In this document: piece after piece, positions 63,686 to 64,000 of the stretch | How the letters are laid out: each line of letters starts with the position of its first letter | Numbering within the stretch: the first letter of the stretch is position 1 | NCBI GenBank assembly: GCA_965226285.1 | Contig: CBDDCQ010000005.1 | Coordinates: 806,001-870,000 of the forward strand | Source of the DNA: CBDDCQ01 sp965226285 | Lineage (GTDB): Bacteria > Bacteroidota > Bacteroidia > Flavobacteriales > Ichthyobacteriaceae | Length of the DNA: 64,000 bases | Direction: 5' to 3' | The notes under the pieces: model-generated | What the model was told of the DNA's origin: nothing | Seen by the model: the letters and a program-made list of their open reading frames with translations, nothing else | The model's database searches: none | Position numbers and translations under genes: made by a program

Positions 63686-64000
63686 AATTCAACCATTTAT
63701 TTTATTTATCTCTTATTTCCTTATTAAGACACTACAATATTACTAATACTTAACTTAGTAAGGTGTTGTCTGTGTCCATTTTTCTTTTCGTAACTCTTTC
63801 TTCTCTTCTTTTTGAAAACAATTACTTTATCACCTTTGAGGTGATCCTCTATCTTAGCCTCTATTACAGCTCCTTTTATAACCGGCGTACCAACCTTTAT
63901 TTTACCTGCGTTATCCAAAAGTAATACAGAATTAAAAGAAACCTTCTCTCCCTTTTCTCCACTCAAAGAGTGCACAAAAATATGTTGGTCTTTTTGTACT
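63655..64000. repeat. Segmental duplication, copy 2 (rpmA start, spacer, rplU)
   Basis: Matches 58477-58822 with three substitutions and no gaps. The homology runs off the right edge of the window, so its outer limit is unknown. Confidence 0.88.
63724..64000 (-). CDS. rplU: 50S ribosomal protein L21 (copy 2, N-terminus beyond window)
   Basis: The frame is open to the right edge and equals copy 1 except for one synonymous change (63883) and one Gly-to-Ala change (63908), giving LLDNAGKIK instead of LLDNGGKIK. The start codon must lie about 38 bp past the edge, judging from copy 1. It heads the normal rplU-rpmA pair. Confidence 0.9.
   Translation of the reverse strand, partial: VQKDQHIFVHSLSGEKGEKVSFNSVLLLDNAGKIKVGTPVIKGAVIEAKIEDHLKGDKVIVFKKKRRKSYEKKNGHRQHLTKLSISNIVVS

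Overview
The window comes from a low-GC member of the Bacteroidota, most likely a Flavobacteriales species. The evidence is the recurring promoter -7 element TAnnTTTG, A/T-rich start regions without clear Shine-Dalgarno sequences, an ilvDBNCA gene order, an AccD without zinc-ribbon cysteines, a probable type IX secretion sorting domain, a pRiA4b ORF-3-like protein and ORF6N-domain proteins. The species cannot be fixed from sequence alone. Several pseudogenes suggest a genome undergoing some decay.

Layout. 1-9947 (minus strand): obgE (cut by the window edge), adk, an esterase, guaB, then the isoleucine/valine operon ilvD-ilvB-ilvN-ilvC-ilvA. 9948-10907 is a degenerate gap with an IS481-like transposase relic. 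10908-21198 (minus): an aspartate-type aminotransferase, an ABC transporter pair, a YejK-like nucleoid protein, a pRiA4b ORF-3-like protein, CCA-adding enzyme, tsaC, a surface-polysaccharide group (O-antigen ligase/polymerase, GT2, GT4) and dapD. 21270-32537: HAD phosphatase and cysC (plus), SprT-like protein, recJ and a TrkA/KtrA-type regulator (minus), then M28 peptidase, class IV aminotransferase, recR, a dicarboxylate symporter and clpB (plus). 32611-34660 holds a 22-repeat BspA-like lipoprotein and a collapsed paralogue. 34897-45658: mgtE, rsmA, a lipoprotein, fbp, accD, a secreted protein with a sorting domain and a secreted GH2 beta-galactosidase.

45878-49611 is an accessory block: OB-fold membrane protein, secreted nuclease, a small conserved-looking protein, a frameshifted XRE regulator, a DNA methyltransferase overlapping an HNH endonuclease (a type II restriction-modification pair), and debris of further genes. 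49750-54631 is an amino-sugar/sugar operon (GHMP kinase, SSS symporter, NagB-PIG-L fusion). 55040-56720 is leuDB without leuC or leuA beside it. gatC, plsC and ogt follow on the minus strand.

The most unusual part is 57800-64000. A segment carrying rplU, rpmA and tRNA-Asp is duplicated about 5.2 kb apart: one copy keeps rplU but has an rpmA stub and a broken tRNA-Asp, the other has intact rpmA and tRNA-Asp and a second rplU. A 21-nt exact direct repeat of the tRNA-Asp 3' end (63200-63220 and 59330-59350, the latter attached to a terminator) brackets a 3.9-kb block without an integrase. That block contains two ORF6N proteins, one of them apparently fused to an antitoxin C-terminus and overlapping a RelE/ParE-type toxin gene, a decayed PD-(D/E)XK nuclease and small orphan frames. 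It reads as the relic of an integrated element in which toxin-antitoxin and ORF6N genes have recombined.
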